The notes: a model not told the origin generated them from the letters alone. Shown: positions 1 through 10,559, counted from the first letter of the stretch. The stretch: 64,000 nt of DNA from Adiantum capillus-veneris (GCA_014529385.2 CM043956.1:63244620-63308619); one strand, 5' to 3'. Made by a program: numbers and translations.

Positions 1-1
1 T

Positions 2-2618
2 CGACAGGGGAGCAGCGAGAAGAAGGGTAAAGGTCAAGTAATGGACAGAGATACTCCAATGCCTCTAAACAAGGTAAGTACATCAAGTCTGAAAGCACGT
101 CAAGAGGGAGACACACAATCAATGGGAGAGAACCTATTAACACCTAGAAGCCTAAAAAACCAAGCTCATAGTCATTTCCTAGAGCCTGAACAAGCTCCAC
201 CAGCATCTCATTCCATTTCAGAGCCTCATGTTCTTCCTTCGCATGATGAGGCACCTGAGCAGGCACAACGACAGTGCACAGAGATTGGAATTAATATAGA
301 GCCTGCTCATTTACACCGCCAGGCGACCACTGAAAGTGAAGGATTGCAGGATGCCATACGCTCTAATGAAATGGAAAAAATTATCAGTCTACCTCGTAAG
401 TATGGAATGATTGATTGTGGTATGTGTTGTGCAGTAAGCAATGTATTTATTGTAGTGGGTGGATGCAAATGATGCAAACGTCACAATAACCAAAGTTTCA
501 ACAGGATTGTCTAATGTAGCAGAGACTGGTCATCGCGGGAAGCCTGCTCTTCTTGTTGGAGGTGAGAAAGTGTGTAGCAACAAAGAGACGATATCTTTAA
601 GTATTTAAAATACAGTCACTTACCTGCTTGTTATATCTAGATGTCATGGTGCAATGCAACACTCCACCTCACGATGAAGCATAGAATTCAATGGCACATA
701 GCTCTGGTATTCTAACAACCAGAGGTACTCCTGGTATTATTGCCTCACCTTACTAACTGGATATTCATTTCTTTAAAATCAGATTCAGCGGTTTTAGCTA
801 TTGATCCTATGGGAGCAATTGACGAGACGGGCAAAGGAGATGTAGGTGCCCTACTCACAAAAATTGCTATAGTAGCTACGCGAAGCTTTTGGGTGCGAGG
901 CGGGACAACAAATGTAGGTTGTGATGCAATATTTTGTCATCTACCAACCAACACAAGCGTCATCGGGATAACATCACCCAATATCCCCAAATGGAACCAT
1001 TTCGAAATAAATCATATCCAAAAGGTTTTTGGTATTGCCAGGGAGTATCTTGATGAGAAGGGAAATCTAGTGTTGATATGTCGTCGAGAACATGCATGGG
1101 TATTATCGAGCCTAGAAAATCGAAATGGGTACTATCTTGACCATACAACTATCGTCCTGTGTGCTACTCCATTCAGCCTCCATGGTGGTGTTACGGTAGG
1201 TAAAACTACTTGCTTTCTTTGAGAAATTAGTGTGTGATAGATTCCTTCTTCATTATGAGTCTTAAGTCCCACAGATGCGATGCTTGGAAATCGTTGTATA
1301 TATTCCGCAAAAGTGCCTATAGATTGAATCGAAAGCCTGATTCGGACGTTATGTTTGATTACTACAACGCCAGTCATTGGCAACTCAAAACGGATGGCTG
1401 TCCTTGGCGAGGTATGCCGTGAGTTTTCAAAAAGTTCACCTCCATTGTATTTGCTTATCTAAATTTCCATTCATACATTTAGAATGATGATTTCTCTTCA
1501 GGGGGCATGGAGAGAAGTCCAACTTTACACGAGAAGCTACTCTCTTTCTATAAAGAGGAGGGTAATGTAGTATTACAAATGTATGCTGGTTGCGGTCTTC
1601 TGGCACGTCCGGGGCTACGAATGGGTCGACATGTACTATTGCTAGATCGACAAGAGTCAATGGACGAATTGGAACATCTATGTAATGGTAAGTGTCTTTC
1701 TTTCTCGATTAGTGTGAAAGACTGAATTATGTATCCCTCCTAATATGATGATAAGTAAGATCCATTTGGTAATTGATCGTCCTGAAGGCACAGGCACACT
1801 TCCTTCTTGCCATGCGAAAAGGAAACTCATAGTGTTCGATGTTAACGGTGTCCTGTTGAAACGGTGGCAGTGGGAAAGTGCTCCTTCCCACACTGTAAAT
1901 ATTCTAAATGTAGGCCGAATGGGTGTGTCATTGCGACCAGGGATATTGCGATTGCTGAGAGTGGTGTTTGGGCTATTCGACGTAGGTCTTTGGAGCTCCA
2001 TGCAAGAGCAAAATTTGACCCCATTATTAATTTAATTAAGAGTAGAGGCTGGGTATGGTGAGACATTTTTCAAGTTTTGTCTGCATCAAGGACATTGTGA
2101 AGAGAGGCACTACGAAGGCAAGCATCCAAAATTCAATTTGGTGTTTGTGAAGAACTTTTGATCTCAATTGGTAGCCTCATACATCAAGGACCCTCTGGAC
2201 ACCATTCTAGTAGATGACAATCCTGAGAAGGCAATTGAAAACCCACCACATACGCTTGTCACAGTAAAGAGTTACGATGGAGCGAACAACGACAATGTGC
2301 TCCTCATGAATTTACTCCCATGTCTAGAAGGTCTTCATGCATATCTTGGGTTAGCAACGGATTATATCAAGAACACGCCTTTCAAACAGGGTACGCAATG
2401 TGTGTCATAGGATTCATTTAATAGGTGATTGGTTTCAAATACTGTCTTCTACGGCTTCTTAGTTAACTTTTAGTATTACTCTAGTTTTAGCTAACAGCAT
2501 TTTCCCTAACCAAAATTTGATTGTAGTTTCTGTAGCGCATGGTGGGGACGTTGAGCACACAATGGATGCGACATTTGGTCTTGGAGGAGATGCGGTTATG
2601 GCACATCCTAAAATGTGA
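2..2618 (+). pseudogene. Beta-class DNA-methylase-like / FCP1-type HAD phosphatase fusion gene, damaged; 5' end outside window
   Basis: The frame is already open at the left edge (first ATG at 41). Likely coding blocks are 41-395, 456-561, 783-1195, about 1241-1411, 1502-1687, 1794-2390 and 2527-2618. GT..AG junctions keep phase for 561/783 (branch-like TACTAAC at 751), 1411/1502, 1687/1794 and 2390/2527. The first half resembles a permuted N4/N6 DNA methylase: a motif-IV-like TSPNIPKW block near 970, and a later motif-I-like block (VVLQMYAGCG) near 1570 after SPTLHEKLL. Motif IV lacks the usual (S/D/N)PP(Y/W), so activity is doubtful. The second half is HAD/NIF-like: LIVFDVNGVLL near 1830, VGLWSS near 1985, LVDDNPEKA near 2210. 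Damage: a frameshift near 2010, an in-frame TGA at 2157, and unresolved joins at 395/456 and 1195/1241. I cannot name a known plant family with this fusion. Confidence 0.55.
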
Positions 2619-2901
2619 TGAGGGAACCAAGAACAATGTGTACACAACAATATTTAGCTGTTATATTGTAACTGAACGTCATTAAATAAATAAAAATATT
2701 TGGGTCATTATTTAGTCTCCTCTTTTTGTCTTTGTTTTAATCTATTTGGATTTAGATATGTACATGTGATGAGGGACCAAGATAATTATGGACACATCAT
2801 TGTTTAGCTGTTAACGTCATCAAATAAATACAGTTATTTGGGTCACTTATTACTATCCACTCTCTATCTTTGTTTTAATCTATTTGGTTTTAGATATGTA
2901 C
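2617..2901. repeat. Direct tandem duplication, about 135-148 bp unit
   Basis: The stretch 2617-2764, which runs from TGATGAGGGA to TAGATATGTAC, is repeated in diverged form at about 2767-2901. It lies just after the stop of the fusion gene and probably duplicates its 3' flank. The shared block around TTTGTTTTAATCTATTTGG is the best conserved part. Confidence 0.75.
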
Positions 2902-2902
2902 A

Positions 2903-2904
2903 GA

Positions 2905-2973
<69 letters not shown>

Positions 2974-3259
2974 CATTGGAGGAAAGGAGAGTAGAGAGAG
3001 AGAATGCAAATATTGTAGCCTAAATGATTTTAGCATGCGATAGCGTGAACATGCACCCAGGTCAGAGTAATTGTTTTCTTTTTTGGTAAAATTGCATAAA
3101 AAACCACATGGCAAAGTGGGGGTAGGGGTCGGGATTGGTGGGGTAGAGGAGAATAGAGAGGGTAGTAGCAGATGGATAGATTGAGAGAGAGAGGGGGGTA
3201 TAGGGGTGAGAAAAACATATTGCAATGTGGGGGGCGGTATGCGGAATAGTGTGGAAAAG

Positions 3260-3323
<64 letters not shown>

Positions 3324-3334
3324 TGAGGTAGAGA

Positions 3335-3396
<62 letters not shown>

Positions 3397-3552
3397 ATAT
3401 TGTAGCTTAAATGAATTTAGCATGCGATAGCGTGAACATGCACCCAAGTCAGAGTAATTGTTTTCTTTTTGGTTCAATTATATAAAAAACATTTTGCAAT
3501 GTGGGGGGCGGTATGCGGAATAGTGTGAAAAAGGAAAAGAGTGAAGGTCTGA

Positions 3553-3628
<76 letters not shown>

Positions 3629-3690
3629 GGGGGGGACAAGAGGAGAGGACAAAAGGAGAGGACAAAAGGAGAGAGAGAGATGGGGAAGAG

Positions 3691-3757
<67 letters not shown>
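2903..3757. repeat. (GA)n and poly-G tracts with an internal duplication
   Basis: Several (GA)n runs (about 2916-2971, 3264-3320, 3350-3393, 3590-3622, 3693-3757) and a poly-G run (about 3557-3586) are separated by unique sequence. Two unique blocks are duplicated. The block with TTTAGCATGCGATAGCGTG occurs at about 3004-3092 and 3394-3473. The block with GGGGGGCGGTATGCGGAATA occurs at about 3208-3260 and 3484-3535. Open frames here encode only Ser-Leu or Arg-Glu repeats and are not genes. Confidence 0.85.
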
Positions 3758-3761
<4 letters not shown>

Positions 3762-3813
3762 TAGATAGATAGATAGATAGATTTTATTATCGTCCTCGGA
3801 GGTCAAATATGAC

Positions 3814-6800
3814 CTATGGGACCAAAGTTACATGTGATGTAGTATGTGTATGGCTGATGAGTGACTCTCGATGCTCCAAAATTGTAGTGATGAGAGTCGC
3901 AATGGAGAGCCCACACTTTGGCTGGGAGAGGAAAGTGTGTAGGTCTAAGTTATGGCTGAAAATGTGAGAGAAGCAAGTTCGGATGTGATCAAAAGCTGAG
4001 CACTCTAGTAGTGTGTGGTACTCAGACTCTCGAACTTGCAGTGAGCATAATGTGCACAATCGATTTGACTCTTCTCCATTGCCCCAACGCCCTATCTCGC
4101 ATCGAAGGAAATGGGAGCTAAGCCGAATTGCTGCGATAGTGCGTATCGCGGACAAGGGAATAGGCTCAAGCATGTAAGTGTGAGTACGGTTTCCTCTCTC
4201 AGCGAAGAATATGGTTTTGTAGTTGGGGGCAATATAGGTGGTGTAATGTATGAAGCGTGACCCACCGGATTTCTCCCAAGCCGTAATACATTGGCGTTGT
4301 AGAAAAGCTTCATTCACTTGAGAGTCAATTGAAGCATCATGTAGCAAGTGTAATGCATCCCATCTCCCAAACCACTTCTTTATGTCTTGCATCCATCCCG
4401 CGCTCAAGATCTTGCTTTTATGCGTCTTTTGAACTTTTTTGCTTGCTTCCCATGCAATTGTAGGAAGTCGATGTGAGGGGTTTTGACGCATCTTTATCAT
4501 GTACTCCACAACCCTTTCCATGCCCATAACCTCAATTGGAAGAGATCCCGACTCAAGAAGTAGGAGCATATATGGTGTTGGTGTCTTAACTTGGAGAAAG
4601 TTTGTAAGAAAACGCTTTTGGACATTCTCAAACTCTTTCCAAGTAGACTTTGAGATGCTCCCGCCCCACACTTCAACTCCATAAAGAAGAACAGGTGTCA
4701 CCAATGCATCAAAAAGATACTTCTTGAGAACCCAACACTTGATGTTTCCCGCATTACACATGTTCTCAAATGCATAATATGCTCTCTTTCCCGCTTCCAA
4801 ACGACGCATAGCACATTCATGCCACTTGTGATTGGATGGAACCTCAAGGCCAAGGTACTTAAAGCTCTCAACAACTTCAAGTGTCTCGTTGTTGTACACA
4901 ATGCATGGCTTCTCCTTATGGTTGGTTTTCACAAGCATAACCTTTGTTTTGGATTCATTTACAATCAGCCCACTATGCAAGCAAAAGTTCTCAAGAACAA
5001 CCATAAGCTTTTGTGCATCTTCTAAAGTGTGTGCTAGAAGCACTACATCATCCGCATACAACAAAAGCATGATTACCGCATTGCAAATAGTGACCTCTTC
5101 AATGCCTTCTTCTTGCATAAAGTCAAGTACCATTTGTTCCAATTGATCGATGCATAGACCAAAGAGAGTTGGTGACAATGGACATCCTTGTTTAACCCCA
5201 ATAGTGCTTACAAAAATTTCTGAAATTTCTCTTTCCATGCGCAATTGACAAATCACCTTCTCATAGATTCGAGAAACCGCAAGCATAAACTCACTTGGCA
5301 CTTGGAGTTCTTCCATCCTTCTCCACAAATTGTTACGTGGAATCATATCAAAGGCTTTCTTAAAGTCCACAAAACAACAATACAATCCCTTGCCTTTCAA
5401 CCGACTTTCCTCCATGAGAACACGAAGAGTGACAAGATGATCAATGGTGCTATGGCATCGACGAAAACCCGCTTGTCCCTTTGCACGCTTGTCATTATCT
5501 TCAGCCCAATCACTCAATTTCATTTCCATTATGCACCCAAACAACTTTGTCATAAGAGACCCAATCATTATAGTCCGGTAGTTGCTTACATTCTTTACAT
5601 CCCCTCCTTTATGCAAAGGCTTAACCCAATTAGTACTCCAATCATAAGGCATACCATGTTGAAGTGCAAGGTTGAACATATCACACATCCACTCATGGGT
5701 AAAATCTCCCGTCCATTTGATCATCTCCGGCTTGATACCTTGAAGATATCCCGCTTTGCGAGTGGCCAACTTTTCAAGCCCACCGCATACATCCTCAATA
5801 GTAAAAAAAGACGGCATACATGGGAGTGAACCATAAAATGGTATTTTTTCAGTATTTTCTTGCTCATATAATTGCCTACAATGTGTGTACATATCCACTA
5901 GACTCAAGTTACCAAAATTCTCAACCCGCTTGCCTCTCAAGTTTTTCCAAAATCTTCCACATGCATGTGCCTTTTCTTGGACTTGAAATTCTTGTTGCTT
6001 TACTTCCCATCTTCTTCTCTTCTTTTGAATCAATGCCTTGTATGTATGCAAATGACTTTGATAGTTGTTTTTGTCCATAGTTGCATCAAGCTTAATTAAG
6101 GACTTTCGAGCATCTTGACATTCTTTATCAAACCACCTTTTGCGTGATCTATCTTTGTTGATACCATGGAGATGCTTTATGGCAAAGCATTCTTCCGCAC
6201 AAGAACAAATAGCTTTCTTGAAAGCTTCCCATTTAGTTTCCAATGGTGCATCACATTGAAGCTTTGTCATCCATAATTTTTGCTCAACCATTTCAATGTA
6301 CATTGGTGCCCGTTTGAAATCCATACATAGTGATAACTTCTCTTTCCTTTGGCTGAGATTATCATGCTTAGTTGCTTCTCCACATGAAAGGTCAATACAT
6401 AAGGTGCGATGGTCGGATTCCGGGGTCCATTGACCAAACATAAAACTCTTTATGCGATACATGATGGCTTCAGAGAGTAGCATATAGTCAATCACACTAT
6501 CCCCATTATGTCTTCTACATGTAAATCCATTGGTTCCACTCCACAAAGATACACCATTGGCAATGAGCATACCCGTGCTATTACACATGTGTAAAAGTAA
6601 CTTTCCATAGTGATCCGGCTCTTTCTCATCCATTGAAGTACGATCATACAAGTGACCTTCCTCCAACTCCCTTGAAATGTATGGCATATCAAATTGTTGA
6701 GTATCATGTTGCAATGTTTTTGTGCGAGCATTCATATCCCCAAATACAATAACATCACCTTCACCTTTGAAATAAGCAATGTCCTCTTCCAAATCAGAAA

Positions 6801-7212
6801 ATGGTTGATCTCTATCCATGCAAGCATAAAAGGGAGAATCATGATGAGGAATGTAGCAACCGGCTACAAAAATGGGTGCTCTTTTTGGTGTCATAATTTT
6901 CAGCCATACATAACGTTTGTACTTGTCATCTTTTACAATTGATACAAAATATTCCAATCCTTTCTTAACCATACATGCTAACCCTCCTTGTCCTCTTCGT
7001 TGCTTGAGATTCTTTGACCACATCAATGAATGTACATTGTAATCTTCCAAGCCGTTAATCCTTTGTGTATCATGCTCCCAAGTTTCAACAAGAAGTACAA
7101 CATCGGCTTTGCTTGTTAGTTCATCAATGCCAACCCCCGCATTCCATGGGTATCTATTACAATTCCAAAAGCATATTTTCAATTGTAACTCGGTCTCATA
7201 GGTCACGCATCC
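3814..7212 (-). CDS. LINE ORF2 protein: APE-type endonuclease, reverse transcriptase, C-terminal Cys/His motif
   Basis: About 1130 codons, open right after the ORF1 amber codon and in the same frame. The endonuclease spans roughly residues 8-270, with metal or catalytic residues in LLVETW (E41), FGDMNAR (D157, N159), VIDYML (D240) and ESDH (264-266). The reverse transcriptase spans about 475-740, with FVDFKKAFD near 612, VKQGCPLSP near 671 and the catalytic YADD at 717-720. Near the C-terminus CTLC...EYHTLLEC forms a Cys-Cys-His-Cys motif common in LINE ORF2 proteins. There is no ATG at the start: the frame begins GGA TGC GTG, and the first in-frame Met is near residue 62, inside the endonuclease. 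It should nick target DNA and prime reverse transcription. Confidence 0.92.
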   Translation of the reverse strand, partial: GCVTYETELQLKICFWNCNRYPWNAGVGIDELTSKADVVLLVETWEHDTQRINGLEDYNVHSLMWSKNLKQRRGQGGLACMVKKGLEYFVSIVKDDKYKRYVWLKIMTPKRAPIFVAGCYIPHHDSPFYACMDRDQPFSDLEEDIAYFKGEGDVIVFGDMNARTKTLQHDTQQFDMPYISRELEEGHLYDRTSMDEKEPDHYGKLLLHMCNSTGMLIANGVSLWSGTNGFTCRRHNGDSVIDYMLLSEAIMYRIKSFMFGQWTPESDHRTLCIDLSCGEATKHDNLSQRKEKLSLCMDFKRAPMYIEMVEQKLWMTKLQCDAPLETKWEAFKKAICSCAEECFAIKHLHGINKDRSRKRWFDKECQDARKSLIKLDATMDKNNYQSHLHTYKALIQKKRRRWEVKQQEFQVQEKAHACGRFWKNLRGKRVENFGNLSLVDMYTHCRQLYEQENTEKIPFYGSLPCMPSFFTIEDVCGGLEKLATRKAGYLQGIKPEMIKWTGDFTHEWMCDMFNLALQHGMPYDWSTNWVKPLHKGGDVKNVSNYRTIMIGSLMTKLFGCIMEMKLSDWAEDNDKRAKGQAGFRRCHSTIDHLVTLRVLMEESRLKGKGLYCCFVDFKKAFDMIPRNNLWRRMEELQVPSEFMLAVSRIYEKVICQLRMEREISEIFVSTIGVKQGCPLSPTLFGLCIDQLEQMVLDFMQEEGIEEVTICNAVIMLLLYADDVVLLAHTLEDAQKLMVVLENFCLHSGLIVNESKTKVMLVKTNHKEKPCIVYNNETLEVVESFKYLGLEVPSNHKWHECAMRRLEAGKRAYYAFENMCNAGNIKCWVLKKYLFDALVTPVLLYGVEVWGGSISKSTWKEFENVQKRFLTNFLQVKTPTPYMLLLLESGSLPIEVMGMERVVEYMIKMRQNPSHRLPTIAWEASKKVQKTHKSKILSAGWMQDIKKWFGRWDALHLLHDASIDSQVNEAFLQRQCITAWEKSGGSRFIHYTTYIAPNYKTIFFAERGNRTHTYMLEPIPLSAIRTIAAIRLSSHFLRCEIGRWGNGEESNRLCTLCSLQVRESEYHTLLECSAFDHIRTCFSHIFSHNLDLHTFLSQPKCGLSIATLITTILEHRESLISHTHTTSHVTLVP

Positions 7213-8163
7213 CTATTTGCTTGAGAGACTTGCCTCCTCCTTGGGCACATTTTCTTCATGAGAGATCTCCTTGTTTTTATTATTCTTTTCCTCATATGCC
7301 TTGCGACGCATATTTTGTTGCTTAATAGTGCGATCTTCACATACAAAACATTTTGTATCCCTCAAATAGATCCAACTATTATCAAGGATAATCTTTCGCT
7401 TGGTCTCATCCGGCATGGTGCATACAATTGGCCGTTCTCCCGAGCGAGGAGCTCCTTGCTTCCCCACTCTATGTGCTCCATAGACCATAACTCCGGACAT
7501 GCCAAAGTGGGTTTTGAAGAAATCTTCAATAACAATGGCAAGAAAAGGAGGTGTCTCTAACTTCTCTTCGGGAATTCCACGAATAACAATGTTCTTGGAA
7601 CGTCGCTCCCGTTCCTTCAACTCCTCCACATCCACATTCTCAACATTCTTTGTTTGAACCATAGCTTGCATGAGTGAGGAATTAGAAACCACATTGCTAC
7701 CACATACATCAGCCCAAGACTTGTTTGTGCATACATTTTTCATGTCGCATACATCCCGGCTCATAGTGTCAAATTTCTCCTCTTTCAATACATGGTCATG
7801 CTCTACTTTGCTTATCCGCTCCTTCAAAGCATTCAAGTCCACAAGAGAGCGTTTACATTCCTTGACTTCCTCTTCAAGTTGCATCAAACGTGTTGTTTGC
7901 ATCTCAAGTGTCCTCTTGAGATTCTCATTCTCAACCACAAGTACCCTTAGTGTGCCATTCTCCATTGCAAGTGCTCGTAAGTCTTCGCCTTGTTTGTTTA
8001 CGGTCTCTTGCAATGATACCAAGTACGCCATGATCATGGTTTCCGATGTCGTTGGTTGGGTGGTTGTGTTGCTATCTCCACACTTAGGAGATTTTGGATC
8101 ATTTTCCACAATGGTTGTGGACCTTGTTGAAGAAGAAGAACCCTTGCGAGTGCCGGAAGACAT
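7213..8163 (-). CDS. LINE ORF1 protein, coiled coil plus RRM-like RNA-binding region
   Basis: 316 codons from an ATG at 8163 to a TAG at 7215-7213. The N-terminus is Ser/Thr-rich. A long heptad-rich segment (about residues 45-135, LQETVNKQGEDLRALAMENG and onward) predicts a coiled-coil oligomerisation region. A basic region then leads into an L1-ORF1p-like core: NIVIRGIPEE near residue 192, AHRVG near 232, RPIVCTMPD near 246, and CEDRTIKQQNMRRKAYEEKN near the end. This layout is that of animal L1 ORF1p (Transposase_22 type). Flowering-plant L1 ORF1 usually carries a DUF4283/CCHC layout instead. No CCHC knuckle is visible. Its expected role is to bind element RNA in the RNP. It ends in frame with ORF2. 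Confidence 0.8.
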   Translation of the reverse strand: MSSGTRKGSSSSTRSTTIVENDPKSPKCGDSNTTTQPTTSETMIMAYLVSLQETVNKQGEDLRALAMENGTLRVLVVENENLKRTLEMQTTRLMQLEEEVKECKRSLVDLNALKERISKVEHDHVLKEEKFDTMSRDVCDMKNVCTNKSWADVCGSNVVSNSSLMQAMVQTKNVENVDVEELKERERRSKNIVIRGIPEEKLETPPFLAIVIEDFFKTHFGMSGVMVYGAHRVGKQGAPRSGERPIVCTMPDETKRKIILDNSWIYLRDTKCFVCEDRTIKQQNMRRKAYEEKNNKNKEISHEENVPKEEASLSSK

Positions 8164-8388
8164 TGTATGTAAAATAGGAGATGAAAATCAATTTTGTTGA
8201 ATCTGTTCACTTCGAAAATGCTGCTACAGAAACGCCTTCCATAACTCTGAAAATTTTTGTCTTTACATCAATGCGTAGAGGACTTCGTGCTCTTCGATTG
8301 AGGCTATAGATCACCCAAATCGGAGTTCGGATGAAGAAGTTATGATCAAAAGAGTGGACTGTTGTCTACTAGGTCAAAAAACGGCTGC

Positions 8389-8392
<4 letters not shown>

Positions 8393-8447
<55 letters not shown>

Positions 8448-8700
8448 AGGAGGAATGAGGTAGAAGAGATGCATAAGGAAGGAGGAAGAGGATGGTGGCT
8501 AGAGGAGGTGATGGAGGAAAAAGGTGGAGGGGAGGGAGGATGTTGGAGGAGGAGGCTGAGGAGGAGAAGCAAGTGGAGGGGAGGAGGCACATGGGCGGCA
8601 AGAGGAGGAAGGAGGAGGAAGTAGAGCTAAGGAGGGCGGCAAAAAAAAAAAAAAAAAAAGCTCGCTCCAGTGAGCTCGCTCCATGACCTAACTCAGAGAT
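8393..8700 (-). repeat. GAGCGAGC family, arm A, copy 1
   Basis: Read on the minus strand: a head with GAGTTAGGTC and two GAGCGAGC boxes, then poly-T, GCCGCC, a pyrimidine-rich body (runs such as CCTCCTCTTGCCGCC and CCTCCTCTAGCCACC), then (CT)n down to 8393. The same order occurs on the plus strand at 15339-15662 and 38343-38660. No matching arm B was found for this copy, and the LINE adjoins its (CT)n. Confidence 0.8.
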
Positions 8701-9886
8701 CACACACACACACACGCACACTCCCAAGTTGATTACGAGCTACAAAAAGCTTTGCAATTCGTGCTTAATTTCTATTGCAGAGTTGATTCTCATGCAATGT
8801 TGCGCCATGCTCAATTTTTGCTGCCTCCAATTCCTTGCTTAATTGATTTCGTGAGCTCCAACGCTCACTTTTCTTGCTCACGAGTTGCCCCCTTCTCCCT
8901 CTAATTGCTCTATTGCTTGAGCTTGTCTCAGCTTCAAATTTCCTACAAAAATTCCATTCTCTAGCTTGAGCTTCAAGGGGGGCGCGGGGGGGGGGGGGGG
9001 GGGGTGGGGTCTTTGATCTGAGATCCTCTCAAAGCTCGAGCTACGCTAAGCTTCGAATCTGCTACTTGTTTGAGTCGATGTCTCCACCGCAACCGAGTCG
9101 AACCGCCTCCAATCCGACGCCCCCAAGCCCCGTCGACGTTGAGGGAGCTTTGATATGGTTGAAAAAGTTAAATGGTGCACAGATGCATGTGTGCACGGTG
9201 CGTGCGGGGAAGGGGAAAAGGAGAAGAGAAGTGCACTATGATGTGTGGGTGGAGAAACACTTCAGAATGAGAGGCTCCTTGTTCTTTGTATATGTACAAG
9301 AATAAAGATGGTGTAGGCAATGGGCGGCCAGACACTAGGGACGTCCGTCCGGCCCCAGGTAAAGGCACTTCGCCTTTAGCCCCAAGAGAGGCTTGTGCTT
9401 TGATAGGGCTATCTCTTAAATGTACCATTGCAAATGTCTTTTTGAACAGGGGGTGTAGAGGCTTATGCTTTGATAGGGGTATCTCTTAAGTGTACCATTG
9501 AAAATCTCTTTTGAATGGGGGCTGCGGGTGCAAATGAAAAAATTTCTGCTTTATAGGATGGCAATTCTCTGTTTTGAAGGATACTAGCCTACAAGGTCTA
9601 TCTTATTATAGTGGGAAAGGTATATCCAATGTGTGTTAGTAGATAATTAGAATGTATCTTTCCTTTTTTCAATGGCTCATTCATCTAGAGAGAGGTTTCT
9701 TGTGTGAGAAAAAATTAAAGGTATGAATTCAATTCTATTGCCATCTTCTCCAAGAAAGGGACATGTTGTCCTATAAGGTAGAGCCTATACAATATCCAAA
9801 TCCAACAATTCAAAATTGCTTTGAAGTGGTGTCCAATTACTTTAATAAACAAGATAAGTTCTTGTAAATGAGAAAAGATCACTTGC
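8701..9886. other. Unassigned region with poly-G and a short direct duplication
   Basis: It holds a poly-G run (about 8984-9004). A short plus-strand ORF at 9066-9305 (79 codons, basic, with KGKRRREVHYDVWVEKHF) matches no family I know. A direct repeat with the box CTTTGATAGGG.TATCTCTTA has copies at about 9387-9450 and 9461-9522. Nothing else is recognised. Confidence 0.4.
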
Positions 9887-9896
9887 AGGAGAGAAT

Positions 9897-10266
9897 GTGA
9901 TTTTTTTCCGACACACTAGGGGGCCCACAGGGTGGGGTGCTTATCCCTTCCAAATATTACCCATGTTACATGGTCGAGCAAGGGCCATGTACCATCGGGC
10001 AAGAGCCACGCATAGTCATCACCATGGCCACCTAATTGATGCACAACGTGCTGGGAACAATGGAGAGAACTCGTAGCAACCAGCTAGGAACCTCCTCCTC
10101 GGCTCACCCACTCGAGGAGGAGGATACACTAGAGTGTCAAAGGGCAAGAGCCTACCAAGTGAGCACAAGGTGTCCCTCTAGAGTGTGACCCAGCAGAGGA
10201 TTTGAACTCACAACCCATAGGTTGAGAGGCCAAAGCCTTACCGTTAGACCAACTCTTTGGGGACGT
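9897..10266 (-). mobile_element. tRNA-derived SINE, full length, with target duplications
   Basis: A 370 bp unit flanked by identical AGGAGAGAAT at 9887-9896 and 10267-10276. On the minus strand it begins with a tRNA-like head: a pol III A box TGGTCTAACGG (about 10250) and a B box GAGTTCAAATC (about 10197). A 270 bp body follows, then a short A-rich end (AAAAAAATCAC) next to the duplication. This is the standard structure of a SINE moved by LINE machinery. It would be transcribed by RNA polymerase III from the internal promoter. Confidence 0.85.
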
Positions 10267-10559
10267 AGGAGAGAATTCTTTGGCAAACATCATGTGCAAA
10301 AAGAGCATTAAGTAAAGTGTCTCCCTTATCAGTAACTTGGAGGTAGATACGTGAATGTAATAAGACTTCAATCGACAAGGATAGAAATTCTCTTTGTCAT
10401 AGCCTTGTACATGAAACTTTAGTCTAATAATTCATGGTCTTCATGGGGTTTCTTGCCCTTTAAATGCTTTATCTTCTGGACTTAAAATCCTCTAGACTCC
10501 TTGTTACATTTGTCTTTAAATCATAAGGATTGGACCTTGTCAAAATCTTTGAACATCCA

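Larger units (their letters stand above)
3758..8392 (-). mobile_element. Non-LTR retrotransposon (LINE), nearly intact, two ORFs
   Basis: Minus-strand order: a 5' leader (8392-8164), ORF1 (8163-7213), ORF2 (7206-3814), a short 3' UTR, and a tail of ATCT-type repeats (about 3758-3781). Both ends abut (GA)n tracts, so target duplications cannot be read, and the element appears to have landed in a GA microsatellite. A 5'-truncated relative of the same family with the same 3' end and an ATCT tail lies at 17444-17705 on the plus strand. Neither ORF has an internal stop, so the insertion is probably young. Confidence 0.9.

Noticed and set aside
2890-3806. ORFs of 87-195 codons encoding Ser-Leu, Arg-Glu or poly-Pro/Gly runs (also at 8.4, 14.8-17.5, 33, 38.5-39, 40.3-40.8 and 63.1 kb)
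   Set aside because: They are translations of (GA)n/(CT)n, (CA)n and poly-G repeats in stop-free frames and carry no coding signal.
5245-5829. 194-codon plus-strand ORF and similar frames within 3.8-8.2 kb
   Set aside because: Antisense shadows of the LINE ORFs, with no domain of their own.
10183-10260. A functional tRNA gene on the minus strand
   Set aside because: A and B boxes are present, but the unit is 370 bp with target duplications and an A-rich end, so it is a SINE. No full cloverleaf was established.
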